Shown here piece after piece: positions 12,001-26,600 of a DNA stretch of 64,000 nucleotides (positions are counted from its first letter, which is position 1; the number at the start of each line of letters is the position of its first letter). Made by a program: the position numbers and the translations under genes. The notes below the pieces were generated by a model. That model did no database searches, was not told the origin of the DNA, and saw nothing but the letters and a program-made list of their open reading frames with translations. Source of the DNA: Rhopalosiphum padi (Eukaryota > Arthropoda > Insecta > Hemiptera > Aphididae); assembly GCF_020882245.1 (NCBI RefSeq), contig NC_083598.1, positions 7,805,178 through 7,869,177 of the forward strand. Reading direction: 5' to 3'.

Positions 12001-15000
12001 TTATTACATTTTTATTTATTTATAAAAACATTTTAACAAGGATATCATTTATTTAAGCTGTAAATATACATATCGAATTAAAATTAATTCAAATAAATTT
12101 TCCATATTACTATCAAAGATTTTGTTAAAATAATATTATATATAGGTACATTACTACACTATTTTATTTTATAATTGATAAGGTTGGGGTTAGGATGTAA
12201 AAAATAAAATATTAGAGGTTTCGTTAGTAATTTATGTATGGCATATTAATATTTACATTTATTTTTTCATAACTTGCACTTCATTAGGTATTTTATTTAA
12301 TATATATTTTAATAAGCTAAATAACTTTATATTCAAAACAGTATAGGGTTAAGGGAATAATTTATATATCATTCCATATTAAATTATATCATATCAGCAT
12401 AAATATTGTTTTATTTAAAACGAAATTGAAAATTAAAAATATTAATATATATATTTATTGAATTAATAAAACTAAAAAATATATATATACATTGAATAAG
12501 CGTTTGTATCTGTTTATGCCACATATAATTTTGATTTGAAAAAAATATATTAATAAATAGTTTCATATTGTATAATTTTGAATGTTATGTCAAATATCAC
12601 TGTTAACATATTTTTGGATACTTTTTTTAGTGCACACTTATAAAAAATCCTAATTTAATAGGACTTACAATAAATATTTTAACATGACCTAATCATTATG
12701 TGAACCAATAAAATAAGTTCGGACTTGTTAAATTTGTCGACATTTGTTATTAAATTAAATTTTTTCTAAAATTTAGTTTTTATAATAATAATTCTATCAA
12801 AACCTTGTGTCCCGAGATCCTAAAAAAAAAATTATAATTGCCCTTTAAAACAAGTCTCATTTATATTTAATGAAAACAATCTAATTACAAGAAAAAAAAT
12901 AAATGATTTAAAAGTAGGTAGTATATTATTACCTATAGAATACTTTACAAATAAATCAGTTATAATATAGAAAAACAATAATTAAATGTGTTATAATATT
13001 TTTCACTTAATTATCGATATGTTTATGATACTTATATAAATTTTCATTAATTTTGGAGTTGAAAAATCATATTTATTCGTCTCTAAAATGTTGTAACTAA
13101 AAATTTAAATTTGAATGAACTAAAGCAATTTAAAGATTCGGGTATACATAATATATAAGTATAAAGTATTTAAGTATTTTACATATTGAAATTGTGAACT
13201 ATGAGGTGGTAAAGTTAGATTTATAATGAAATTATTTAATTTCTTTATCTTAATTATATTATTATTGTAATAATTAAAAACAATCATGCAGCTCATTCAA
13301 TTGTCTATTGGGCTGGACAACAGTAATATAATAATCACAACTGTTCAAAACGATCAGTCGTCGTATTGATCACCGGATCGCTCATAAGTGGGTGTTAGAA
13401 CTAAGGATTTAGACATTTTGTCTCCTCAAATGTTTGTGAATCAGCAAAATGTTACATGATAGCCGATAGGAGTTTTTATTATATATTTTTTTACAAGATA
13501 TTAACTTATAGATAAGTGCATACTGCATATGGATAGCAATGCATTTTTATAAATATCGTTTACTGTAAACAGTTTACGAATGCAATAACATTCCACAAAT
13601 GGATTTTTTATAACTCTAAATATATATCATAATAATATAATGATTAGCATATTTCCATATGTTTTATTATTAGGTATTAGGTATTCAATTATAATATTAT
13701 AATACAAATACATTATGCTCGTTTTAATTATGCAATTTAACCATGTTCTATTGAATTTATATATATATTTATGATTCATCATTATAGACGAAGATTTTAC
13801 ATATAGAATTGGTTATTGGTAATGAACTAAAATCGAAACTATTTTATAACTAATGTGTACAATTAATGTTCTATATTGCTTTACGCGCCGTAGTGAGAAC
13901 TGTGAATTATTAAGTAACTTTAAATTTAGTTTACTGTGTCTTAATTAAATAGCAACAGCTAACAAACAAGGAAATAGTTCATCAATTTATATAATATATT
14001 AATCATATTATATATTATTTATGTTTCATATATTTGTGGCTAATAGATATATTTCTTGAAGCTTTAATAATAAAAAAAAATATTTAAGTGGCAAGGACTA
14101 AAGTTCCTTATTCTAAACCTGCAATAAAGTAGTATCAGTGGCAGTGTAAATATATTTTATTTTGAAGCCAATGAGCACGAAAATTAATTAAATTTAAACT
14201 TATTAATATCTAATGAAAGGATAATGAATAGGTGTAAAAATTTAAATAGCTTCATCAAAACAAATAGAAGTGCGTGTCTTAATGTGTCCTAATGTGTGTA
14301 AATAAGAAAACTTCACCGGTTCTTCGGTAGTAAATAGTAATATACTATTGGAATCATAAATTGCGCGAGTTTTTAGATTTAATTAAACGTTATTCAAAAA
14401 ATCTAATTAAAAGAATTATGTCTTACTAAACATTATATAGGTAGTAACTAAAGTAATCAAATTAGTCTATTATTGTTTAACTTGGGTAAATCTAACGATA
14501 TAATAGGATTTTGATTTCCTCAGAGACATTATTTCTGTATAAATATTTTTTCATTTAACATTTTTTAAATTTATAATTAAATGTTTGTTAAATAAGAATT
14601 ATAAATAATTGATTGACGATCAAATGAATGTACATTTTTAAAACGAAATTATATGTTATTATGAAATCAATAAATTATTAATTTAACTCAATAAAGTTTT
14701 TCAAAAATTTGATAGTTACAGCTTTCAATCAGTGCATTATAATAATTAGAAATGCTTATACTTTTTTATAGCAACAGAAATATTTTTAAATATACAAAAA
14801 ATCCACTATAGTTATCAGTTTTTTTTTATATCTATTATAAATGTATAACTTATTATAATATATATTATACAAAATGATATTCTCTGTATAATATTGTATT
14901 TGATTATATATCTATTCATACATGCTACATTCATGCAAATATATAATTGAAACTCATTGCCGGTAGTTTTTATACGTATAAGTGTAAAATTATTAATTAT

Positions 15001-17528
15001 TAATAAAATATCTTTTATCTTAATCAAGGTGGATGCAATACTGGAAATTTAGAGTAAAAATATTAAAAATCAACGATTGCTCGTATCTACCGTGAATAAC
15101 TAAAATCAATCGTTAATTTTTATTTTTATCTCATTATACGTTTATTATAGTCTATCGAGTATTCTTCGAAATTAAACATAATATTGTAAATTATGAATTA
15201 ATTAATTTTTTTTTTTTGCTTATATTATACTTCACGTTTTATCTATATATTTGTATTAATATTAGCTAGTTATTCAATAATAACTGGTATTTGATTTACC
15301 GATTTACGTCACAAATATAGATGTACAAGAGTAAACGTAGGTTGCATATATATTGTGATTTATAATTATATACCACGCGGCACGCCATATTCATTGCAAG
15401 GTAGGGTGGGCTGCATGATCTCATTTTCCTATTCTTGCAGTATGTGTATGTCAGTGCAATACTGCTGCAACTTTACGCACGTACAGCAACCGTTCAATAC
15501 ATATTTTATAAAAATTTTCCTTCTAAGATGCATTCAGTCGTTTACAGCTATACAATGGTATACTGCAGTATATAGGTAGCTCTTAAATTGATTATTGCAG
15601 CAGACTTTCTCGAATCGTCGATTTTTGTCTTTACTCGATTAGTATATAATACTATAAACCGATTTTGTAAAGTATTTGCACGTTTCATTGTATGACCATT
15701 TTTTTTTTTTTTGAAAAATATAATATTATAATAGTATACAAAAACTCTGTTGGATTTGTTTTCAAATATTTTCAATATTTGTTTATTGAATGTTTTTATT
15801 TAAGTATTGAAATAGATTACCCAGTTGGCATCTCGCATCTACCTTATTATTTATTGGATAAATGAGTGTTGTGAAATGCCAACGGCAGAATAGAAGAATA
15901 GAAACATATTTATGAGTATGACATATTATAATTTTCTATGGAGGAAAGTAATGCAGTTTATAATATAATATGGGTATAATACTATTCTAATACTGTAATA
16001 GTATGATAAACTGCATCTACTCGCTTTTATTGTTTACCTTTATATAAGTGATTAAAAATACTCCAAGGATAATATATATACGCGTGTTTTTGTACCCATT
16101 ATGCAGTAGTGTAATAAATAATACTATGTAAATATAAGAATTAAAAATATACGGTTAGTAACCCTATATTATATATAAACACAATATACGTACACCGTAC
16201 ATATCACTGAGTAAGGGAAAGGTCGGAACAGACTTTGTTACTTAGGCGTGGATGCGTATAGTGTATTATTTTGATGTAATAATGATCGCGTGATCGCGTC
16301 GAATACGGACGATAATTATTATTCTACGATTACCCTGTTTATTATTTTCGCGGACAATGCATTTGGTGGTGGTGAAGAGGTACTTACTTTAGTATCTTAG
16401 TCTTCTGTATACACCAGGATCCCGTTTTTTGAAACGACTGGTGTTATTAGCTCAATATATAGGTAAATTATTACCAGCGGCATATTTGTCGGTGAACCAT
16501 AATGTATGTACGTATGTATGTATTATGAACGCCTCAAAACAATGATTTCTCTCTCGAATGTTGCACGGTGCACGAATCGCACACACCGTATAATAAACTT
16601 AATTTTTCACGTTCACTTTGTGTAACATCGTGTGTCTATATTAGTTAGAAATAAATGTGTGCGAGAGAAATATAGCGAGTAAAAGAAGACGCAATATATT
16701 ATAATGTATAAAACATAACGTCCGCCGGTGTGGTGTTTGGATTCGCAAAACCAACAGAAATATTGCGACTTTATATTATTATGTATGTTAACGAGGCACA
16801 CGTTATCGCCCTTGGTATATTATTATTACTATTATACACTACAAGTGGCATAATTGTTGATATAATATCGTATACGACTTTGGGATCACCTCACCACTGC
16901 GCGCCTGCAGACTCGTTAAAAAATTATTATTTGCAGTAGTATTTTTTTATTTTTTTTTATCGCGTCATTAAACGTAAACAAAATCATAAAGTTTTATCAG
17001 CATTTATTTATTATTATTATTATTTTATTTTGTTTGTATAATATTCAAGATGGAATATAGTCATTTAACTCGAATAAAAATGATTTATCAAAGTGCAAAC
17101 AATTTTAGAACGAAATTAAGAATTGCTCACAAAGCCATATTAAAACTTTAATCTCCTTGAAAAATCCTTAAAAAAAATGTTAAATTAATTTTATTCTTTG
17201 CACGTATTTTTCCACGGAAAAAGTTCTATTTTCGTTTTTCTGATACATTTGTACTTTCATCTGTGGCATTTACTGCGGTGTGCTAAATATTTATTTGCTC
17301 GAGTGGTTGACTTCTAAATAATGAATTAAATTTAAATCACAAATTTTTTTTAAAAAAACATTTTATATAGTATATAAAATAAACGTAGAGTAATAATCAT
17401 ATTGAGTTATTTTTAAAACTCAGAAGGTAGAATTATAATAATTATACCTAGCGAACTTTCATATTAACTTTCTAGAATTTTGTTAAAAATGTTAGGTATG
17501 CAATATAGTATAAATATAATAAGGTATA

Positions 17529-18598
17529 TTTTAGATTTTGAGCGGAGCGATAAATGTATTGATTTTATATTTTTATCACGAAGTGTTCTTTTTTTTGGAT
17601 ATGAGTACACGATAAGTTGTCTATAAAATGTTTCGATTTTCAAAAACGGGGGTGGATTTAAATATAAATTTGAATTTATTTTGTACTTAAAAGAGGTCAA
17701 ACTTAAAATTACCCAGTATACTTATTTTCATAATTTAGAAAAACAACTAAAAAATTAAGGAAAGACGGGATTTTTTACGCAAATCCAATTTTTAACAACA
17801 TTTATTTTATTTTTTTGATATGACTTGGAAATAGATATAATTGAAAATTTCACTAAATGTTTGTATTATTGTTTTTTATAAATATTTAAAATATTTTGAC
17901 TATTTTTGAGTTATTTATAGGCATAAGAAATTTTCAATTTTTTGATAAATATTGATTAAAAATTATTTGCTGGTTAAAAATGCTTGAAAATTGAATACAA
18001 AGTTTTTCATAAGTCATTTATTTTTAAAAATCGCGAAAATTAATTAATTAATTTGTAATTAAAAATTCAAAAACAATTTTGTTTTTATATCTAAGATTTA
18101 AAAATTTAGTATAAGGTTCTTTATTAGTTGTATAATCTATAATATGTAAAAAAAAAAATCTACTGGAAAGCCAAATTAATTTTTTATGAGCATTTCAAAT
18201 TCAAATATTTACGGCATTCGATATTCACCCGAAAAATAATTATTTCTTCTTAAACAATCTTTGATATTATAATATTTATAATAGATATCTAAAATTTTCA
18301 TCAAATGTTTACATAATCATTTTCATAATACGATCAAAATTTTTAAACTGGATTATTTATAGGCAAGAAATTTTTTTTAGTTTTTTTTTTTCATAAATGT
18401 TGATTTAAAATTATTTAATTGGTAAAATGTTTGAAAATTCAATAAAAGATTTATATAAATATACCTATGTTTATGTATAAACATATTAAAAATACATATG
18501 CACAATTTTTTTTTATATGTATTTGAAGTTATAATAGTGACCCACTTGACACTAATTAATAATTTACAGCAGGCGATACTCACTTATCTACCTTTTTA
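17529..18598 (+). repeat. Dispersed repeat, copy B (near full length)
   Basis: It opens with TTAGATTTTGAGCGGAGCGA and closes with a segment containing GTGACCCACTTGACAC followed by ACTCACTTATCTACCTTTTT. Both ends and several internal blocks, including one reading GGTTAAAAATGCTTGAAAAT, recur in inverted orientation at 41.8-43.1 kb, and the two ends recur at 38.7-39.2 kb. Length is about 1.07 kb and there is no coding capacity, so it is presumably a non-autonomous or decayed transposable element. No clear terminal inverted repeat or target duplication was established. Confidence 0.65.
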
Positions 18599-20354
18599 AA
18601 CTTGAGGTCGGAAAAGTGTTTAAAAATACTTAAATACATTTTTGCACTGTAAATTTATTTTATTTTTCCAGTGAATTTAGAGTCAACCAAGTAAACTGAA
18701 ATTAGGAATGTACGTGTATATAATAAACACATTTTGTCGAATTTTTCATTATTTGTAATTCTATAGTTTAGTGTATTTTCTTATTTCAAGTAATTTAACG
18801 AACAATTTTTCAAGCCTATAGTAAATTATACATAATATAAATATTATGTAATATTATAATTATAATATAACTTTGATTTTGTACGTATGTTAAACGGTGT
18901 AAGCATAAATAAAAATTATATGCTCTATGCTTGGCATACGATAAATTAGTTTATATAGCTGCAGTATAATACAGATCACAGTAGTACGATAAACTGAATC
19001 GTTGTAAACATACATTCGTAATTATTTTATTTCATACCAAATTAGTTCCGGAAATGGTGTACAAATGAAAAACGGAAACAGCTTAATCGTGTGGTGAGTT
19101 TACCCTTTTTTTTGTGCGAACAATTTTATTCGGATTTGTGAAATAAAAATAAATTATATTACCAAATAAATTAAATATATACTATACGTGGAATATAGAT
19201 ATTTACTAAACGAATACAATATGTAGATGTAACTTGACATGAATTAATTTTTAACGCAAAAGCTTATTGTCGGGTTGATGTATTAAATGTAACTCATTCA
19301 TCTGTTTTGGTCCAACACATACCAACGACATATGTATAGTTTAAGCAAATCGAGACTAAACGTCGTATTGTCAGGATGACATGAATAAAGTGATTAGATT
19401 AATAGAACATTTACACAAATATAAAATTAAAACATCTTTCAACTCCATTTCCTATTAGTAACTACATGTCTAAATATTCAGATTATTTAAACTATACAAC
19501 GAGAAGTACGATGTTATATGCAAGTACCTTAATTTTGATGGTATAGCAAACAAAAAATAATAATAATAAAGCATATAAATGAGCACAGAATAATATTTTA
19601 TTGAACACTATTTTGTTATTGGTGTCTGTAGAAATAAATGTATGTTAAAAATTACAAATATTTAAAGTTTCCATTCGTAGTTAAATTTTTAATATGATTT
19701 AAAGCTTATAACGCACATATACATCTATAATACATCATATATTCTAAAATATTATGCGTTTAGAACAATATTATAATTTGAATTACTACAAGATAAATTA
19801 ACAGCTCATCATTAAAATATTAATAAAGTATACGAATTAATTTATGTATGCTGGGATATAATTATATGTTTTTGTGAAAAATCAATCAGTTTTAAACTAC
19901 TGTACTATAAAGTAGATTTTAGTTTAAAAAACACTTGATGGCTAAATACATTTGAAGAAATATAATGGTTATAGATAGATATAATACGTTAAAAGATATA
20001 TTGCTGGTTATAACAAAATATATTTAATTATTAGGAATAGGAATAAATATGTTTTTTTATTTACATAATATGTTAAGAGCTCTAGATAGTTCTAATTTAT
20101 TTAATTAGTGATTTTACCTGTAATAATCGAATCAATACAATTATAAAGAGAAAACCGCAGTGGTTGACAGGTGTCTGAGATGACATTTTCTTTATGCGAA
20201 GTGTATAGAGGAGACATTTCGTAGGAGTTACAATAAGGAGTAGCCAGTAGTAGTCATTAGGAATTCGATTATGATTCATGACCAAGATACGTGTAAAGTC
20301 AAGAGAAGGTTATGATAGAACCTGGCTTCCTGCAGAGCCTCAATAAATTGTGGG

Positions 20355-20358
<4 letters not shown>

Positions 20359-20385
<27 letters not shown>
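20359..20385. repeat. TA dinucleotide microsatellite
   Basis: An uninterrupted TA run in an otherwise less repetitive patch (20280-20900). Confidence 0.9.
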
Positions 20386-20388
<3 letters not shown>

Positions 20389-21951
20389 AGGTTAAAAGGT
20401 TGGACAGTAAGGATTAATGACGACCGTTTGGGCTGCCTACCGGATGTTCCACGCGGAATTTGAGTAAGAATATGGTCGATAGAGGAAGAAGTTCACGATT
20501 TATACAAGATTTTCTGGAATATAATATGCAAGACGATTTCATTATTATTGCAGCGATTCTGACGTGACCATACAACCACTTAGCCATCTTTTTTAGTTTG
20601 CTGCAGAGATTATGCGAGATGGGTGTTTAATAATATAGAAAGTTTTTTATAGGGAATATGGTGGTGTGGTTAATGGGGTTGGGTAAATTACTAGGAGTAG
20701 AGATTGAAAGTCTGAAGCGATTAAAAAGTTATATTATGGCTTAATGAAAAATGTTATAGCAAAGCGTTAATTATAGTAAAGCATAGCATATTCAGTGATA
20801 AATTATGAGGAGGAGTCTTGTAATTTATCTGCGAAGGAAATATTGAGTTACTCTAAGTAAAAAGATTAACCTGCAGAACTGGAAAATGCTGCACCTTATA
20901 TTAAAACAAGTAACTGTTTTTATATTTGTATACAGAAACAGAATATGTATATTTATCAAGTTTGAACTGTAATTTTATTAAATAGAAATTTATGAATATA
21001 AAAGAAATATATAAAATTCGTAATAAAATCAGCTAACTGAGAAATGTGTAAAAAAAACAATAGATTTATTTCTTAATGTAATGCATATATGTATATGTTG
21101 AATAATGATAGTACTTCATACTAATTTGTTGATAAATGTATTTAAAACAAAATAAATTTTGATATTTGCAAAAAGTGTATTTTCACTATTTTATACATTT
21201 AAAGATACACAATTATTTTATCAATTTTTTATTTTTTGATCTCGAATAATAGGATTTAATAAAATATATGTTACAAGTTACTTCATACCTATAGTCTTAT
21301 TAACAATAATAACCTTTATTACTATTTACATTTATAATATAGTTTTTGTATCTATATAAATACTGCTATAGATATAATAATATATACCAGCCACAGCAGG
21401 TGCACCCAATTTAAATTTTTTCTTAAAATATTATAAAAAAATAGTGTTGTTTTGAGAACATGAAGAGTTCTTGACAACCAATTATGGGGTTTATGTATTT
21501 ATAGATACAATAGCACGTTATGTATACATCGATGAGAAGAATTTTATATTATATGACAATAACGATATGCTGCAAAGTCAAGTGTTTGCACCATGACGAG
21601 GAGTACCTACTTAAATATTGGTTAACTACTATACGTGTTAATATACACTACCTAGTGAGTTGTATTGTTTAAAAAAAACAATATTAAATTTACCAGATCA
21701 ATGATTTTGCAATTTTCATTATTATGTAAATATAACGCAAATAATGCAATATAGATAGTATTCTGTGATGCAGCTTTAGTGGTTTTATAATAATATTTTT
21801 TTTTAAGTTTAGTGATATTTACAATATTGTGGAATTAGTTATAGACGATAGTATTGATATTTTATGTATAATGTGAATACTTAATTACTTTATATTCAAA
21901 AAAATAATGGGAAAACGAGTTAATTAAAATAATATTTTTTTATGATTTTAG

Positions 21952-21996
21952 GGAAAAGGAAATTCAGCTATAATGAAATCCTTGCACAAGCCAAAG
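21952..21996 (+). CDS. 45-nt microexon (15 codons) of the large + strand gene
   Basis: A T-rich tract ends in TTTTTTTATGATTTTAG, a strong acceptor, and 45 bases later CCAAAG|GTAAGC is a near-consensus donor. The exon is a whole number of codons. In phase 0, which is the phase left by the 3778-5787 exon, it reads GKGNSAIMKSLHKPK without a stop. The frame shifted by two bases is also open (KRKFSYNEILAQAK) and looks rather protein-like, so the true frame depends on the upstream exon. The third frame has a stop. It is more GC-balanced than its surroundings. I infer it is an internal exon of the transcript starting near 3 kb, skipped in transcripts that start at 27 or 57 kb. Chance occurrence of a good acceptor-donor pair in AT-rich DNA cannot be excluded. 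Confidence 0.5.
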
Positions 21997-24900
21997 GTAA
22001 GCCATGATTATTATGTTAAGTCATAAAATCCGCGAACGAAACAATAGCATTGATTATAATTGATAATATTTGTAAATTTGTTTTACTTATTTTTAACGCC
22101 ATAAATATTAAGTTACTTATATATTATTAATTAACAACGTGTTGCTCATAAACATTTTTAATTATTATTATTATTATAATATTTTGTACTACTCGTAAAA
22201 TATATACTATTTTGGTATGCAGGTATGAATTTGTGTGATATATTAAACTTATATACATGCTATATTATGTGAGGTTTTTGATAATTTTTAATAAATTGAC
22301 ATGTAATAAAACATTTTTACAGTGATGGAACTCTTGAAACGTTTATCGATTACCTAATTTATTTGTAATGCCTTCGTCTGTTGTATAACGTGCAATATTT
22401 GTAAAACTGTATATGTGTATATATTATCTCAGTGGCAGGCACAAAAAATCTGAAAAGTACACAGGTGTCTCACTAGTCACTATAACTAATTGGTCAACGG
22501 GGAGTAATAGCGTGTATCATAGCAGTCGTCACCAAATATGGGCGTTTGATGATGATTATAATTGACTTATATACGTAATGCAATGCGTATACATAATATA
22601 GTTCCTGATTATCAGAAATGTGTGTAATAATTTTGGTGGCGATATTGTATAATTTGAAACATGAAAATATAACCATGCCGAAATACTGAATATATTAAAT
22701 AAAAATATGTGTGTTGAGTTATTTGTAACAATAATTCGATATAAAACGCGTGTTCTGGAATCTGCGGTATAGTGAACCGTAAACGAATTGAAGAAGATTT
22801 GTAGGCGGACAAAAGTTTTCCCGTATCGTAAATAATAATTGAATCAGCACATTTCTGATACGGACATAAACAGTGCAGGGGTATGGAAAATAGCTTGAGA
22901 CAAAAGACAAAATGTATAGAGTGTCTGTTGTACGCGTGATGCTGAGGAAATTCGAAAATCCATACTTTGCAAACACATTAGTGTAAAAACATCTATATAA
23001 TATATTATGGTTGTTGATTAAATTATCATTTATCAAGCTCTAGTTTTACAATATACTTGTGTTTAATTATATACTTAAGCTACCTGTTTCATTTAAATAA
23101 CTTTAATAAATAATAATCATAAATTTTACTCACTGCGTATATATATATAGATAGGCAGGTAGGTACCTAAAATGTTTTAATTTATCATAAATTAAAATAA
23201 AGGAGTAGAGCTTCTTTGAAAATGAGCCGTTTGATCGACTTGCTATTAAATGCATTGGGATATATTGGTTTCTTAAATAGTACTTATTTATGTAATTACC
23301 TATATATTTTATAAATTATTAAGTGAAATTAATATATACAATTTATAAATAAAAAAATTGCAAGCAGTATGGTTTATTTAATTACTAAATAAATAATTAA
23401 TGTAAAATATGTATTTAAATTATATTCATAAATCTGATTTATATTATGTCACCTCGTGTCAATTACATTCAAAGATCAAGGCGTTGGTTGCGGGTTGTCT
23501 TTCAATGACAATAATAATTTGAATCTAAACAAAAACTAAATAGTTACCTTGTTACCTAATTATATTATCATTCATTTCTACTTAGTTATGATAATATTTT
23601 AAGAGTGCAAGTTTTATTTTTGAATAATATGATTATTGATTATGTATAGGCAAATACAAATTTAAATAATTCTTATTAGGTGAGTGTTAAAATTATTTTT
23701 ATGTTTAATCTTATTGTATGATAGTGTTATTTTTATAAAGTCTATACCGTCGTATAGGTACCTAGCTGTTATTTTTAATAATTTAAAAATATGATATTTT
23801 TAATCTAACGAAATAAAATTAAGAACAATTTTTTTTGTATATTTTTATAAGTGTACAAGCTCCTAAAACAGGTATTTACTTATACAATTACAACTAAATA
23901 AACTGCGTATAGAGAGCTAAAAATACTTTTCATGAGGTTTAAACTAGTTACAAAAATACCGTTTGTGTGATAATAATTGAGCTACTTATAGTATTATTTT
24001 ATTACTCTAACGATAACGAATAAAAACGTTCTTAGTTAAAACATAGATGTTACGACCTCAAAAAAGAGACATGTTTATTTTACTTATAATCAACAAGTTA
24101 TTATCAACTTATTTGGCATCAAAAATTTTTAGTAAAAAGTTTATTAAATAAAAACGCCTTTAAAATGTAAGTATATGCGTATAACGAGTGATGTTTATTT
24201 ATATATTATCGTTCTTAATTTCATATAACGCATGTTGGAATACAATAGTAAATAACAATAATTTATTATTTGGTATATTATATATGTTTTAATTTAATCG
24301 TTGGTTATTGATAATTAATAAAGAAGAATATAATTATCTAATTAATACAAAGTTGGCAGTTGTGGTTATGTATACTTATTAAAAAGCTTAATCAAAATTT
24401 AATTTCACGATTGGCTAAAATAAAATATTTATGTATACCTAATATTATGTGAATATCATATAACAGTTCCATAAAATATTTTAATATAATACTATAATAT
24501 TACGTGAAGTTCATCTTGTTTAAAATTTGAAAAATTATTTTTATCATAATATAAGTATTGATTTTTTACATATATGTATTCAATTTACATATTTTAACGA
24601 ATTGATCTACATAAAACAACATACCTCCTACGAGGAAGAATATTTAAAAGATTTTTCGTAACCGTAAGTATAAAGTTATTTTTACACACAAATAACTAAA
24701 TATAATGTTAAAACTGCAACTTCATATTAGTACCATATAAGAATATAATATATATCAGTCTTAATAGAATTTAATACATGTATCATAAAACAAGTTGATC
24801 AAAAACCATACACTATGAATTATGATAAACGTAATATGGCTACATGCACATAGTTATGTATATCTATATCATTATGTGACTATATCAGATAATTAAACTC

Positions 24901-26390
24901 TGAACTTTCTACAAATATAATTGCAGTCTTTTTCTTTTAAAAATCAATAATTTAGAAAAATTTAGGAAAACTGAATACCTTGTGAGTTGTCGGTTTGGTT
25001 TTTCTAAAAGGTCTAAAATGTAAACAAGTAAATAAAATTAGGATACCGTGAGTTGTGACCGGTAGTATTTTTCAATACAAGTTAAATTACATTTTCCTTT
25101 TTATGCAAAATAAAAAAAAACTATTTTTATGTTGTATGTTTTGTATTTTGAACGATATATACGGAGTTTATACTTTTACAGAATACTGAAACGTCTGAAT
25201 CGAGATAAGAAGATCAAATAAATGGGTACATAGGTAAATAAGTTATAAAAAGATGTATTTGAAGTTCTTTCATTTTTTGAAAATTTTGTTTTTCCTATAA
25301 TCTTGCATTGAAGTACTTATAGTAAAATATTTAAAATCAACCGACCGATTTATTCTACGTAACAAATAAATACTATGACTCTAATTCAATTTTTTCTTAG
25401 ATGCAATTGAAGGGCCTGCAGTTGTAGCAATAGGATAGCTCCGTTTTCATAAATCTACAAGAGACATGAAAAATTATTTATAATTTGTTAGAAATTCTCA
25501 ATACAGAATCTATGAGTATAATTTATTTTTATAAATGACAAATAGTAATAAATAAAGATAATACTTTAATTATCGTTTCCATCATATTAATTTTAATTTT
25601 CAAAGTTGATAACTACTTGGAATTATTTGGTTGCTGCACCATTCGTATCGTAATATATATTTAATTTAAGACAAAATAAACAACAATTTTTTGATTTAAT
25701 TAAAACAAATGTTATTTAATTCTATGAAAATGCTTAATTATATTAAGGATTTAAATAAAAGGAGCTGTCTTTGTATTCAAATTCAGAATCAGACAACTCC
25801 ATTATTATTATTTTTTAATTCAATGAATATATTATTATTTTATATACTTATAACGTATTTTTCAAGTAAAAATAATACTATTACTACGAACATGAATTGT
25901 TATAACAATTGACGTATCACTTAAAACGACGTCTTCGTGTAGGTGCATAGTGGTAAATTACTAATTAGTGATTTGTTGCTAATTGCATTCACATTAAATT
26001 CTACAGTGACACTTACACGCGTTATTGTGTTAATGTATATACGTATTATATAAACACATTAAACCAATAGGTATTCAACAAGATATTGTAATAATATAAT
26101 ATGTTTTAGGTATATATTATTACATATCACGGCCCGACAAAATATCCGCTTTGAAATAAAATGTAAGACACAAATAATCGGATAATAAATAAACCTTTGA
26201 TAAAAATATATATCATATCATATTATATTATTATTATTATCATGCCCATTCAATTGTAGGGTCTTTTAGACAATTCGAATCGTTAATGTTTTCCGTGTTA
26301 AACGGTAAAAAATAAGTATTTTTTTTTTTATGTTGACAAAATAAATTGTCATTCTAGTTATTGCGTCCGTTACGTTGTGAGGTAAAATAC
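21997..26390 (+). other. AT-rich intron-like region
   Basis: No supported exon, repeat family or RNA gene is seen. Short open frames on the minus strand at 22.5-23.0 kb occur in a patch that is only mildly GC-richer and carry no splice-site support. Two exact TAGGTACCTA palindromes lie at 23159-23168 and 23755-23764. Confidence 0.5.
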
Positions 26391-26394
26391 GATT

Positions 26395-26600
26395 TTACGG
26401 TTCGGATTTTCCGGGGGCATCGTCGCCGCCACGGTCTGGGGATTGTGTACGAATGTTTTGTTTCAAAGATGCAGTGGGAGGGCAAAGTTCATTTTGAGAA
26501 TATGTTTTCTTCCATCCACTAGCTTTTTCTAACCTAACGCGCTTCGAATTTGGAACCGTAAGTTCTTCCTTCCCCGCGATCAAGGTCCCGTCAGAGCGGT
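26395..26600 (-). other. Minus-strand open frame of about 60 codons at the edge of the GC-rich island
   Basis: An open frame without its own ATG (the apparent start is TTG) ends at a stop near 26395. It has a balanced, non-repetitive composition, including VPNSKRVRLEKASGWKKTYS. This is unlike the arginine/proline-rich chance frames in the neighbouring island. It could be a divergent exon read leftwards from the same CpG-rich promoter, a repeat fragment, or chance. No firm donor or acceptor was identified. Confidence 0.2.

Larger units (their letters stand above)
5788..21951 (+). other. Long AT-rich intron-like region
   Basis: About 16 kb separate the first coding exon from the 45-nt microexon. 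The DNA is very AT-rich, with poly-A/T, homopolymer G runs near 6012 and 7597, an AAT microsatellite near 9000, a TA microsatellite near 20360 and one long dispersed repeat (17.5-18.6 kb). Slightly GC-richer patches occur near 6280-6370, 7660-8220, 11600-11770, 15290-15600, 16200-16920 and 20280-20900. None has a supported exon structure. The open frames present are short and AT-driven. It reads as a first intron that could contain enhancers, but no specific element can be named. Confidence 0.5.

Noticed and set aside
23658..23690. Apparent 30-nt exon between TATAG and GTGAGT
   Set aside because: All three frames contain stops within 30 bases, so it cannot be a coding exon.
25397..25440. Acceptor-like TTTTTTCTTAG followed by a short frame reading AIEGPAVVAIG
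   Set aside because: The frame stops after eleven codons and there is no donor; a terminal exon is conceivable but no polyadenylation context supports it.
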